Shown in pieces: positions 45,343-54,773 of a stretch of 64,000 nucleotides of DNA. Source of the stretch: Bactericera cockerelli (Eukaryota; Arthropoda; Insecta; Hemiptera; Triozidae). The notes below the pieces were generated by a model. The model saw only the letters and a list, made by a program, of their open reading frames with translations. It did no database searches and was not told the DNA's origin. Positions within the stretch are counted from its first letter, which is position 1, and every line of letters begins with the position of its first letter. Where the stretch lies: assembly GCA_024516035.1 (NCBI GenBank), contig CM044964.1, positions 9,307,736 to 9,371,735 of the forward strand, read 5' to 3'. A program made the position numbers and the translations under genes.

Positions 45343-45597
45343 ATTGGGGTTTAACGTCGCTTTCAACTGCCATGGTCATATCACGACGGGGGTTTTACCC
45401 TCCATTCGCAGGAAACTCACAAACCTGCTACTCACATTGACCTCACCCAGCCTGAGTGGGGCCGGGAAAAGCCAGCGTCACGAGAATTAGAATTTGAATG
45501 GTCACCCATCCAAGTCTTAACCTCGCTGGAAGTCGCTTAACTTCGGTGTTCTGAAGGGAACCGGTGTATTCAACATGCCATCGACGCTGGCTAATAA
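45343..45597 (-). mobile_element. 5S rRNA-derived SINE, best preserved copy
   Basis: The minus strand starts CCAGCGTCGATGGCATGTTG, then AATACACCGGTTCCC, CACCGAAGTTAAGCGACTTC, GACTTGGATGGGTGACC (5S rRNA order and spacing). The core is GGCCCCACTCAGGCTGGGTG, TTCCTGCGAATGGAGGG, and the tail CGTCGTGATATGACC then GAAAGCGACGTTAAACCCC. Confidence 0.9.
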
Positions 45598-45735
45598 CAC
45601 TTTAGTGGAAGGTAACCACCAGACGAGGTTAATGCTCAAAGCATTTTCTACCACCTAACCCTCAGAGTCTTATTGTTATTTGGTCACAAACTCAAATTAA
45701 TGAGGAAATATTCATGCACTGGGTGGGATTTTTTG
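45598..45735 (-). mobile_element. SINE family f, 3' part, reverse
   Basis: AACCACCAGACGAGGTTAAT, TGCTCAAAGCATTTTCTACC, TTCATGCACTGGGTGGGAT. It stops inside box B at about 45730, and is directly abutted by the 5S SINE. Confidence 0.8.
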
Positions 45736-47025
45736 TTATGCACCAAAGTGCATTAAATCCTTAATTGTTAAAGACGTACCAGGAAAACGATGTGAGATGG
45801 CAGCAGCCAAAACCAATCCAGCTACACGAATCTTGAGCTCCAGTCGTGCGAGAATTGATTAGGAAATCCTTTGTCCACTTGAAACTGGTTTAATTAAATT
45901 GCCAAGAAAATCCCCTTGTCAATTCTTAAATGAGCTCAAATAACTGAATCAAATCTGTCATTTCTGTCATTAGCAATAGGAAATTTATTCCGATATGAAT
46001 ATCCAAGAACTTACTCTGATAAGTATAATTTAATGTGCAAATACGAAGTAATTGTTTCGAGAGTAGTGTAGAAGTAGGTATCATTAAAACATTAGTTGTA
46101 TTAAGGTAACCGATGTAGGTATCATTGAAACAATAGTTATACGTAGGTCACTGATTTTTACTGGTGTTATTTTATGTGTTGATAAAAAAAATTGATTTAA
46201 CAGATTATTTTTTTTTGTTTGTTTGTTTTTTTTTTTTTTTTTTTTAACAATTCTTTGGTTAAAACTAAAGCAAAATTTATATGACAGATGTCCACAAAAA
46301 CTCAAAAATAAATAATAAAATAACTATCGAGGGTGGATATAACACCTATGGCAGTCCCTTCCAAACTTTATTTATTAATTTATCAACCACTTATGTTCAC
46401 TCAAGCACAGATAGATAGAAGATAGGTATAATATTCTGCCCGCTACCTGTTACGTATCGCGGCTATGGAGCCACTAAAGTTACACCAGTGACTCAATTGA
46501 ATGATGGAATATTGTGTTCACTATACGTCGACTTTGTTCTGATTCTACTAGAGAGGAAGTTGGCAATTTCAAGTTTGCAAAAACACAGTCAGGGGAATTT
46601 TTCGCAATGTCAACCATTTTCAAGATCAACGTGGAATACCTACCCTGCACGTCAAAATGTCGGTTAGAGGGTTTTTTTTTTGCTGAATGCTGAATAGATG
46701 GAGTTTTTTTATTTCTATATTTACGTCACTGACCGGACTCCGGACTCAGTTCAAGATGGCTGGTATACTATGACCTCCAATTCGCTGAAAACACAAATCA
46801 GATATCTTCATGAGCCTCAACCAGCCTAGGTTGGGCCGGTTATGCCAGCATCACGAGTACGAGTAGATTGTTGGTTACACACCACTGGTCCTGATCAGAC
46901 CCATGCCTTAGGTCCGAATTATAAAACAGGATTAAATTTAAGACAAGCCAAACCCTACCACCCTACTCCAAATAGGAGTTTCAACCAATCACAGTGCACT
47001 ATTGTCTGACTTGAAGGACTGTCTG
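45736..47025. other. AT-rich, no confident gene
   Basis: A poly-T run lies at 46219-46245. A reversed SINE-core-like fragment (AACCAGCCTAGGTTGGGCCG and CCAGCATCACGAG) lies at about 46800-46860. Confidence 0.4.
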
Positions 47026-47029
47026 GCTC

Positions 47030-47115
47030 ATCTTAGGGTTGGGTGAAAGAGATTTCCATAGGCAATAACCCCGCCCTTTAGTTAGGACATATGTATTTAT
47101 CTATTTTTTTCTATT
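47030..47115 (+). mobile_element. LINE 3' tail with imperfect hairpin
   Basis: GGGTTGGGTGAAAGAGATTT, CCATAGGCAATAACCCCGCC, CTTTAGTTAGGACAT match 44660-44740. Confidence 0.65.
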
Positions 47116-47236
47116 TTATTATTATTCCATTTATTATTTATACTGTACCTACAACTATACGAGTACATAAATGTCATTGTTAATGTAAAGCAATTACTAC
47201 TACTAATAATAATAATAAATTATACTTAAAAAAATT

Positions 47237-47385
47237 ACCGACCTCAGTAGCTTGATCGATAAGCCAGTGGACTAGTAACCTGAAATCGGTGGTTCAAGTC
47301 CCGGTTTCAGCGTAGATTTGGTAACGCGAGTTTGAGTAGTTGTGATATCACGAAAGTCATTAACACATTAAAAAAAAACTTAAAC
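47237..47385 (+). mobile_element. SINE family e
   Basis: CCGACCTCAGTAGCTTGATC, GGTTCAAGTCCCGGTTTCAG, TTGTGATATCACGAAAG. Confidence 0.85.
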
Positions 47386-47484
47386 TTAATCCTGTTTTAT
47401 GATTTGAGTTCTTAAAAGTTCTGAGCGCGTAATATTGTTGCTTGACTAGGTTCTTGTTCAGAAGGAATTCAAAAGCCTGAGCCA

Positions 47485-47655
47485 GAATCGATGGCACGTT
47501 GAACACACCATTCCTCGCCAGGTGACTGAAACCAAGCAACACTCATGCTGGGTGAGGTTAATTTGAGTAGCTGAGTTGTTTGCTCAGCAAATGGTAGGTA
47601 GAAGCGCCGTCGTGTGAAATGACCATGCAGTTGAAAGCAACGTTAACCCAAAAAA
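47485..47655 (+). mobile_element. 5S rRNA-derived SINE, internally deleted
   Basis: CGATGGCACGTTGAACACAC and AAACCAAGCAAC give a decayed 5S part. Then CATGCTGGGTGAGGTTAATT, GTGAAATGACCATGCAGTTG and AAGCAACGTTAACCC complete the core and tail. Confidence 0.75.
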
Positions 47656-47659
47656 AAAT

Positions 47660-47860
47660 GCGCTCGTGTTGACCCAGCACCTAAATGGGAAGTATTATAT
47701 CACTTCTCGCCCATCATCAGAGGGGAGGCATGCTACGGGATGGGCAGATGCTAAAACGCGGACGGCGCGGACCACAAGCGTCTACAGTAGCTCCTGTTTC
47801 ATGGTTACGATATAAAAAAAAGGCTGTGAAACACTCATCTTTAAGAAAAAGAAAAAAAAA
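47660..47860 (+). mobile_element. SINE family b, head missing
   Basis: GCGCTCGTGTTGACCCAGCA, TCGCCCATCATCAGAGGGGA, GGCTGTGAAACACTCATCTT and a poly-A tail. Confidence 0.85.
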
Positions 47861-47990
47861 ATCAGTAGCTCAAATTAAAGTCACCCAGACTTGTAACTTG
47901 GAGGTCAGAGGTTCGATTCCCAAGTTGGACAAACATTTAGTTAAGACGTGTGTAAGTTATTGTGATTGACACAAATAAAATGATAACATT
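47861..47990 (+). mobile_element. SINE family e-like, diverged
   Basis: CAGTAGCTCAAATTAAAGTC, GACTTGTAACTTGGAGGTCA, GGTTCGATTCCCAAG, then ACACAAATAAAATGATAACA. Confidence 0.65.
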
Positions 47991-48164
47991 AACAAAGGAA
48001 CTGACCCACCTGTGCATGTTCATATCAGAGCTGAGTCACATCCTTCAAATCTTGCCTCGACTTTACTTCACTATAATCGCATCCGATTTGACCAATCTAA
48101 TCGCGGGAATCGTAAATCTATGAGTTGATTGAGTTGGCTACATGTTGTAAAGCCCACCTCAGCT

Positions 48165-48345
48165 AGCGTCGATTGCATGTTGAATACATCAGTTCTCGTT
48201 GTCACTGAAGTTAAGCAACGTCCAGAGAGGAGAGGATTCGGATGGGTACCCTCGTGATGCTGAGTATTTCCAGCCACATTCAGGCTGGGTGAGGTTAATT
48301 TGAGTATCGAGTTTGTGACTTTCCAGCGAATTGGGGGTGAATGGA
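48165..48345 (+). mobile_element. 5S rRNA-derived SINE joined to a LINE-type tail
   Basis: CGTCGATTGCATGTTGAATA, CATCAGTTCTCGTT, CACTGAAGTTAAGCAACGTC and ATTCGGATGGGTACCC follow the 5S consensus. The core follows (CATTCAGGCTGGGTGAGG, CCAGCGAATTGGGGGTGAAT). From 48345 it runs into the hairpin tail and not the usual CGTCGTGATATGACC end. Confidence 0.85.
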
Positions 48346-48424
48346 AGAGAATGCCGTTGGTATTAGCACCGCCCTTGATCAAGTTTTGTTTTATTAATTT
48401 CAATATCTATGTGTATAATATATA
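48345..48424 (+). mobile_element. LINE/SINE tail with hairpin
   Basis: AATGCC-GTT-GGTATT (48350-48364; one G-U pair), AGCACCGCCCTTGATCAAG, TTTTGTTTTATTAATTTC. Confidence 0.7.
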
Positions 48425-49311
48425 CAGGGTCTTCATAAAGTCTCACCCAGGCCTGGGTTACTTGAAAACCACTTAAAATATCAAAAAACACAAAAACCCG
48501 TATTCCTTTATTTTTAGAAGGATCAATTTTCAGCCAAAAAAAAAATTGCCTACACGGCCCCAGTCAGGCTGGGCATGGACCAACTTTAAAATCTTAAATA
48601 GAATGGTATGTCTTGTGGCATATTGTTTTAAAGGTCTTATTAAGAGAAGTTCATTACAATAAATTTCAGTGAGCTACGACTTACCGTTCTCGAGATACAG
48701 GGTCGGACGTCCTGCGTAATATCCATATATTTTGACCTATAACTCGTTAACCGTAAATTATGGAGAAAATTTTTCTTGTTAATAATAACTCCTTATGGCA
48801 AGAACTTTCGCACAAGTTAAAACTTGATTTGTTTTTACGTTAAATTTTTTTCGACTGTTCGTCCGGATGGCTGACGAAACCGACCAGAAACTAACATCAA
48901 CAGAGTATGTCGAGTTATAACTTGTTCGAAAGGTCTTGTCATAAGGAGTTATTATTAATAACAAAAATTTTCTCCATAATTTACGGTTAACGAGTTATAG
49001 GTCAAAATATATGGATATTACGCAGGACGTCCGACCCTGTATCTCAAGAACGGTAAGTTGTAGCACACTAAAATTTATTGTAATAAACTTCTCTCAATAA
49101 GACCTTTAAAACAATATGCCACAAGACATACCATTCTATTTAAGATTTTAAAGTTGTTCCATGCCCAGCCTGACTGGGGCCGTGTAGGCAAAAAATATTT
49201 GGCTGAAAATCAATCCCCCTAAATATAAAGGAATACGGGTTTTTGCGTTTTTTGATATTCTGAGTCGTTTTTGAGAAACCTAGGCCTGGGTGAGACTTTA
49301 TGAAGACCCTG
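48425..49311. mobile_element. Long-hairpin element, 887 bp, full length, TA target sites
   Basis: The ends are CAGGGTCTTCATAAAGTCTC and the inverse GAGACTTTATGAAGACCCTG, flanked by TA (TATA on both sides). The arms stay complementary almost to the centre near 48868. They carry internal CAGGGTCGGACGTCCTGCGT and its inverse, as if one TIR-bearing element sat inside another. No coding capacity is evident. A truncated relative lies at 41560-42159. Confidence 0.9.
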
Positions 49312-49404
49312 TATATTCTCTGTTATTTGTAAATAAAACTTAATCCAAGGTTGATGTTTAATAATAATAATAAATCCCTGGTCTCAAACCTGTAGAATTT
49401 GTAA

Positions 49405-49575
49405 TATGACCTTCTTCTTCTTCTTTCAGGTACTCTGTCTTATCCCGCTCAAGCAGGGTCAACGTTGTTCAACCTCATGGTTGAGGTTGGTTGGTTTTGG
49501 CACATTTTTTACGGCTGGATGCCCTTTCTAACACCAACGATTCTATTTGATTTAACGTGTTGGATTAGGACGGGG
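49405..49575 (-). mobile_element. SINE family d tail, reverse
   Basis: CTGTCTTATCCCGCTCAAGC, TTTACGGCTGGATGCCC, GATTTAACGTG match the 7365-7500 region. Confidence 0.8.
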
Positions 49576-49944
49576 TATTACTCTATGTTACCGTGCGGAT
49601 TTTCTGGATGCAATATGAATCATGTATGCGAATGATTCACAGGAGAGTTCAATGTCATCTTTAGGACTTAGCATGAATAATGACATAATCTGGTGATTAT
49701 GTATTGTTTGATAATCAGATGACCTAAGGAAATACATTGGAGATGACCTAAAGTCTTAAAAAATAATCTGTATAAGTATTTTAAAAAGCACTTCTTCGGT
49801 TGGTCACATGTTGTCATCATCTTCCACTACAGGGTTGGCGCATTAGTGGCAATGGAACATCCGCTCGAATGTACGTATGATCCCCACACAGGAACATGGC
49901 AGCTGACACATGTTTATTATGTATTTCATAAAATAAATCAACCA

Positions 49945-50424
49945 CTAGTCAATTAGAAATATCTCTTCCAGAGATTTCCCACTAGGCAGTGTACCCAAAA
50001 TCGATGTTGCATTCCCTCGTTGAATAGCGAGGGAAATCCGTTGCTTCAGGTACACTTTGGCCCTGGAGCTGCCCGTTATCATTGTCAGTTTGTTACCAAT
50101 GTACTCAACAATCTTTTTGGCCTCAATGCACCATGGTCCTAGAGTTTCGAAAGCTAAGGGTATGAACAAATAGTTTTGATCCACGATGCATCGGTACTTC
50201 TTGGTTTTTCTTTCACTGGCTTCCTCTGCTGCGGCTCCACAAGTTTCTTTGGTTCTCGCCAAGTATGAGGCCGCCAGGGTGTCTACACAAGTGCAGTCCC
50301 AGACCATAACTTTTCCTGACACATTGATATTGTGTACGATTTCCGGACCTTTCAACTCGGACGATTTCCGGTCACTAATAATTAATTCTCCGTAATTTCT
50401 TGATCGGCACATCAACGAAAACAA
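49945..50424 (-). pseudogene. Retroelement C-terminal domain, nuclease-like remnant
   Basis: The 159-codon minus-strand frame reads GKVMVWDCTCVDTLAASY, GAAAEEASERKTKKY, LFIPLAFETLGPW, YLKQRISLAIQRGNA. This order (WD-T-VDTLA, AGAAAE, KxxKY, FETxGPW, QRxSxAIQRGNA) is the domain commonly found C-terminal to reverse transcriptase in many animal non-LTR elements. I recall it as a restriction-like nuclease-type region, but that is not proven here. The usual Pro-Asp upstream of the WD motif reads GPEI, so the site may be changed. There is no reverse transcriptase upstream. It starts in a possibly artificial ATG, so treat it as a remnant. Confidence 0.6.
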
Positions 50425-50516
50425 TATTCTAGAAAGCTAGACGAAAATCTGACTTGATTCTACCAGTTTAAACTTTTTTTTGGCACCTAAACCCAGTTTG
50501 ATTGGCACCTGTTGTT

Positions 50517-50560
50517 TAATTGGCACCTAAAACCAGTTTAAACTGGTTTTAGGTGCCAAT
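50517..50560. repeat. 42-bp perfect palindrome
   Basis: ATTGGCACCTAAAACCAGTT, then its exact inverse AACTGGTTTTAGGTGCCAAT, with no loop. Related half-copies (TTGGCACCTAAACCCAGTTT) lie at about 50480. Confidence 0.9.
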
Positions 50561-51045
50561 CAATTCGAATGTTAGAAAATTTCTATGCAGCACACCACTC
50601 ACGGGTTAAGATGGCCGAGAGCCAGAATATCTTCTGCTGATTAGTCATCAGGTTGTACAACTCGGACCAGGATAACCTCTTCGGAATGCTATGAACTTCT
50701 GGCTTTTTCCCAGCTTCAAGTTACAAAAACCATGATGAGTCAATAAATTAATGGCCTTAAGTGAAACACTATGGGTCGAATTATGAAACAGGATTAGTAA
50801 TAATAAGAATGATAATGTTGGTTGGTAATGTTGGTTTATTTCACACAAATCTGTATTATACATCATAAATTCATTATATTCAAACATTTGCAACTTTTAG
50901 AATTATGTACCTATAAAGCGGCTGTATGAGCTTATTTTTGGCCCACTGCCAATCTTCTAAAAAAAAATATTACACACAGATACAGCAATAAAATTTATAC
51001 ATCGAAATATATACTACAAGAGGTGAATGGACACGGGAAAAGTGA
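50561..51045. other. AT-rich, no gene seen
   Basis: The frame at 50648-50893 has no domain. Confidence 0.4.
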
Positions 51046-51049
51046 AAGG

Positions 51050-51300
51050 GCGGAATTCATAGACGTTTTTGCAATACCTCTGTGGCGCTAAGTCACGGAT
51101 TGCGTAAAATAGAATAGAATATACCTTGTTTATAATGCCGAGGTAAGACTGAAAAGTCCCATTTTCAAGTCAAGCAGTCAAACAGGTCTTATATATTTTA
51201 TAGGATAAATATTTAACAATTGTGTATTGTATAAGATAGGGAAAACAGACGCTTTGCAATAACTTGACTTATAAAATTTGTCTATTAATTTCGCCCTAAG
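51050..51300. mobile_element. Harbinger-like MITE with a ~110-bp internal insertion
   Basis: The ends GGGCGGAATTCATAGACG and TGTCTATTAATTTCGCCC match the MITE at 14650. The inner CCTCTGTGGCGCTAAGTCAC is followed after GATTGCGTA by about 110 bp absent from that copy, then the MITE resumes at ATAAGATAGGGAAAAC. Confidence 0.7.
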
Positions 51301-51950
51301 TCTGCTAAGAATAAGTTGAGTGGGATGATTCAAAAAGGCCTTAAGCATTATTCTTTCCAAAACTGGGTCATGCAATGAAGAACACAGGGGAAGAAGGATG
51401 AAGGTCCAAAATTTCGAAAATTGAGTTAGATACGGATTCAGGTCCTTTGATAGTGTAAAAATACGTAGACATGTTAAAAATATGGAATAAGGTTGAGGGT
51501 GAGTAGATATTTACATTTTTAAATCATGCGGTAAGGGGAAGAAAGATGAGAGTCACATCGCTTGCAGGGAAGGAAGATGATGAGAGTCCATGATCTTGAA
51601 AGATGAGAGTCCAAAAGTTTAAAATTGAATTATCTCAAAATCAAAAAAATCGACATTCATCTTTCTTCCCCTGGCCTTTTCTTATGCATACTACGTTATT
51701 TATCTTTCAATTGAGATAGACAGCTAAATGGGCTTTCTTCCACCCTGTCGTAGGGAAAGAGTTTATTTGGGGACGTAGCTTATATGATAACTAAGAAGGT
51801 TTTTTTTTTACTTTTGGTGTCCAGCTTCTTTGTTTTATCTTAAAACAAAATAAATATAATTCCCACAGAATAAAGTTTAATATCTCGTTGTAAGTTGTCC
51901 AAAGCCCAGGGCCCTTAGTACGTGCTACTTTTGCTTATACGGCCCTACCT
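51301..51950. other. No gene seen
   Basis: GATGAGAGTC with AGGGGAAGAAAGATGA-like phrases repeats loosely at 51370-51610, a possible degenerate tandem repeat. Confidence 0.4.
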
Positions 51951-51951
51951 A

Positions 51952-52115
51952 ATGCCGGGTCCACACTAAGCGAACATTGTTAGCTAACAATGTTCGCGAA
52001 CAATGTTCGCTAACAATGTTATTTCAAACAAGTCGTAAAAACATTTTCTAATGCCGGGTCCACACTGCGAACATTGTTAGCTAACAATGTTCGCTTAGTG
52101 TGGACCCGGCATAAG
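51952..52115. mobile_element. Short palindromic MITE, partly duplicated
   Basis: ATGCCGGGTCCACACTAAGC and the inverse GCTTAGTGTGGACCCGGCAT bound the element. A second left end (ATGCCGGGTCCACACT) occurs at 52053. The inner AACATTGTTAGCTAACAATG is self-complementary and occurs twice. Confidence 0.8.
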
Positions 52116-52157
52116 GGCGATATTCCCTTATTTTCGTACCTTACTTGTCTTTCTCTC

Positions 52158-52529
52158 TCACTTCTCTATCTTTCTCATCTTCTTCGCATACCCCCTCCTC
52201 ATCATCATTGTCTCTCCATCTCCTTCTTGCTCGCACTCGCGTCTCACTTTCGCAATGATATCCTTCACGAGTTGCTCCTCCATCTCTCTCGCCTTCCCGT
52301 AGTCCTTCTCGTCGAAAATCTTGTCGAGTTGCGTCACTTCCGCCAGAGAGGGCAGCACTGGCGTGACCTGCGCGGAAACCTCACGCGCATACTCGCTGTT
52401 GTGCTTGGCGTGAACGTGCCCGAGATACCCCTTCTTCGATTTGAAATACTGCTTGCACACCTTGCATGTGTGGAGATCGGAAACGCTTTTCTCCACCGGT
52501 GGCGGCGCTAGGTGTGCCGGTGTGTGGAC
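52158..52529 (-). CDS. C2H2 zinc-finger gene, last exon
   Basis: The acceptor TTCTCATCAG precedes 52529; phase 0. The exon supplies VH, the end of the finger begun in the previous exon, then a proline-rich link (PAHLAPPP). A second complete C2H2 finger starts at CKVC and has its histidines in LGHVHAKH (C-x2-C-x12-H-x4-H). After this comes an acidic, probably helical tail (FDEKDYGKAREMEEQLVKDI) with a basic end KKMRKIEK and TGA at 52158-52160. It is the 3' end of the gene: the paired fingers point to nucleic-acid binding in the nucleus (family knowledge). GC content is clearly above the flanking DNA. The GTG at 52496, which could be mistaken for a start, is an internal Val codon. Confidence 0.85.
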   Translation of the reverse strand, partial: VHTPAHLAPPPVEKSVSDLHTCKVCKQYFKSKKGYLGHVHAKHNSEYAREVSAQVTPVLPSLAEVTQLDKIFDEKDYGKAREMEEQLVKDIIAKVRRECEQEGDGETMMMRRGYAKKMRKIEK

Positions 52530-52554
52530 CTGATGAGAACAGGATCGGAGAAGA

Positions 52555-52770
52555 ATTAGTGTTAAGTGGCAGAGAATCCGGGGTTAAGTGGCAGAGAATG
52601 CCTAAGGCATTAACTTCGCCCCGAATTACAATACATTGTAAATTTAAATTTGAATATTTTTTTTCTTCTATATCTTATTTTGTAAATACCTATTGTTAAT
52701 TTTTTTATCTTTGTTAATAATTTATTGTTGTATGTATTGTATAAAAAATAAAGTGTAAATAAATAAAATA
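52555..52770 (+). mobile_element. LINE tail with hairpin, poly-A-like end
   Basis: GTTAAGTGGCAGAGAAT is duplicated at 52561 and 52583. The hairpin AATGCC-TAA-GGCATT (52597-52611) is followed by AACTTCGCCCC. It ends in AATAAAGTGTAAATAAATA. The insertion is in the last intron of the zinc-finger gene. Confidence 0.65.
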
Positions 52771-52829
52771 AAAGTCATCTGAGATTGATACTGAAGATTA
52801 TCTTTGTCTCGAATGACCCATGATTTGGT

Positions 52830-53010
52830 CGTGTATTGGTAGTCAAGTGTTTCACGTTCTAGTCCAGTTAGCTCAGGGATCCGTTGGTTTGAATCCCACC
52901 CTGTGCATGATTTTTTCCTCATGAATGTGAGTTTGTGACCATTAATAAAAATAAGACTCTGAGGGATAGGTGGTAGAAAATGCTTTGAGCATTAACCTCG
53001 CCTGGTTATG
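52830..53010 (+). mobile_element. SINE family f in intron
   Basis: GTGTATTGGTAGTCAAGTGT, GGATCCGTTGGTTTGAATCC, 3' hairpin TGCTTTGAGCA, AACCTCGCCTGG. It lies in the last intron of the zinc-finger gene. Confidence 0.85.
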
Positions 53011-53264
53011 GGACAAAATCTCACACCTCACGAAAATTATTTGAAAAACAAAACCGGCTTTTCTATTTGAAAATCGTCACTGTCAGAGAAACACGCCCTC
53101 TCCTATTTCAGACACTTATTAGAAAAGTCGAAAGACTGGACAGGACACACTTCAAAAACCCTATTGTGGTTTACAAACATTTCGTCAATATGGCGCCTGT
53201 TTACTTTCCATGGATTTTGATTACTTAGAAAATGATACTTTTTCCAAACACAAAGCACTGATGC

Positions 53265-53440
53265 CCCTAAGCTTTAGCTAGGACATATATGTTTTTATAT
53301 AATTTTCTATTTTTTTTTTCATGTTTGTTGTACCTATATATCTATTGTTTCCATTTTTTTCATTGTTAAAATAATTATTTGTTTTGTACATTATGTCCAT
53401 TTATATCTAATAAAGTGTAAAATAATAATAATAATAAACT
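53265..53440 (+). mobile_element. LINE tail fragment in intron
   Basis: TGCCCCTAAGCTTTAGCTAG, GACATATATG, then AATAAAGTGTAAAATAAT and an AAT run resemble the tail at 47030-47115. Confidence 0.5.
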
Positions 53441-53695
53441 TTCCAATGATATGCACCACTTAATTTCACGAAATTTGACGATAGGGCGTCTTGCTCTGCC
53501 AGTGACGAAATTAAGATAAAAATTATATTATATACCTATATTTGATTTATTTGTATCAACAACAAAGTGTTATTACAAAACAGTAGGCAATTACATAATT
53601 AGAGACAAGTTAAAAATAAAAATAAATTATAATGAGGGATTTTTTTTCTTCTCTTTCCTATTATTTTCTTTTTATTTAAGATAAAAATTAGTCAC

Positions 53696-53910
53696 CTTAT
53701 ACTTGTGGCGGTACCAATGTGTGCGACTCGACAACACCTCCCCGCAAAGTTTGCACACGCAGGAGCCGTCTTTGTTCATGAGATATTCCAGGAGGTCTTT
53801 GCGGGTCAGAATGTCGTCCTCAGGAGGGCTGGGTGAGGAGCTGTTGGAGTCCTCCAGATCCGAGGATTGGATGAACGAGAGGAGGCTTTCGGAGGTGAGG
53901 AAGTGCACGC
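53696..53910 (-). CDS. C2H2 zinc-finger gene, exon carrying the first half of finger 1
   Basis: The acceptor TTTTCTCGCCTCCAG precedes 53910 and the donor AAG|GTGACT follows 53696. It enters in phase 1 and leaves in phase 0. The 71-codon frame reads VHFLTSESLLSFIQSSDLE, a serine/acidic stretch, LTRKDLLEYLMNKDGS, then CKLC...HWYRHKYK. The first finger has C-x2-C-x12-H here, and its last histidine comes from the next exon (V-H), giving the standard C-x2-C-x12-H-x4-H. The intron (52530-53695, 1,166 bp) thus splits the finger. Confidence 0.87.
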
Positions 53911-54301
53911 CTGGAGGCGAGAAAACAAACCGAAATGTAAGACAGTTTAGCTTCACCACTAGTCGTGAAAGAAAAATGCGTTTCGGTAGTATTAACACAT
54001 AGACGACCGGCATGTTTTTAGTAAGTTCTCCCGTGGGACCGGCGATGTTTAGGCTATTGACAGGCGTAGTACATGCGTGTACCACCGGTGGTACACCCGG
54101 TCGTTCAAGTGTTAAAGATAAACAATGGACTTAACCTATAAAAGAAATCGAAGTAAGAATTTTATGAATCCATTTTGGTTAACCAAACTGGAAGAAGATT
54201 TTTCCTCTTCCAAAAGAAAAATGACTTCCTTCCAGTTCGTCCATTTTATTATAGTCGAATCCACTCTCGTTACTTACTTGCCTACTTAATAACTGTTGGG
54301 T

Positions 54302-54472
54302 TTAAATAGGTCGCGGGGACCAAAAACCTCCATGAACCAGCTGCCTCCATTGTAGTCTGTCCTGCGCAAATGTTTCCCAATTTATTAGACATTCGGGTGG
54401 TTTAAGTTCATTGTCCCATCTCTGGACTCCATCTATCCATCACTTTCGGGGTTTGCCCCTTTTTCTGGGTGT
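54302..54472 (-). pseudogene. LINE C-terminal remnant in intron
   Basis: The minus frame reads RGKPRK, stop, WIDGVQRWDNEL, then TFAQDRLQWRQLVHGG and a stop. The GKPRKRWIDGV and AQDRxxWR motifs mark the end of a LINE ORF2 of the common RTE/CR1 kind. One in-frame stop shows it is dead. Confidence 0.8.
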
Positions 54473-54557
54473 TTTGTAATTTAGATTATGTATCTTTTTG
54501 ATATCTAAAATCCACTCTGGTTAGAAAGAAAGAAAAATACGTCTAAATTCTACTTAC

Positions 54558-54695
54558 CTGAGCCGAACACTTCCGGCTCGTCCAGGTAGCCATCTTGTTC
54601 ATCACGTGCCGTCACCGAGGGTGATGATGACGTCATAAGACTCCGCAGCACATCCTCACACTCCACCACATCAGCCGCCTCTCCACTGTAGTCCA
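54558..54695 (-). CDS. C2H2 zinc-finger gene, acidic exon
   Basis: The acceptor CTCTCTCTCTAG precedes 54695 and the donor TCAG|GTAAGTAG follows 54558. It enters and leaves in phase 1, and 138 bp is a multiple of three, so it could be skipped without a frame change. It reads DYSGEAADVVECEDVLRSL, then MTSSSPSVTARDEQDGY and LDEPEVFGS: acidic and serine-rich, probably disordered. Confidence 0.83.
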
Positions 54696-54773
54696 CTAGA
54701 GAGAGAGGGAGACAGGGAGAGACACAGACAGTTGAACTTTAATATTATGACATCGGAAGTATTTTTTTTTTTT

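Noticed and set aside
53703..54002. 99-residue plus-strand frame
   Set aside because: Antisense shadow of the zinc-finger exon at 53696-53910.
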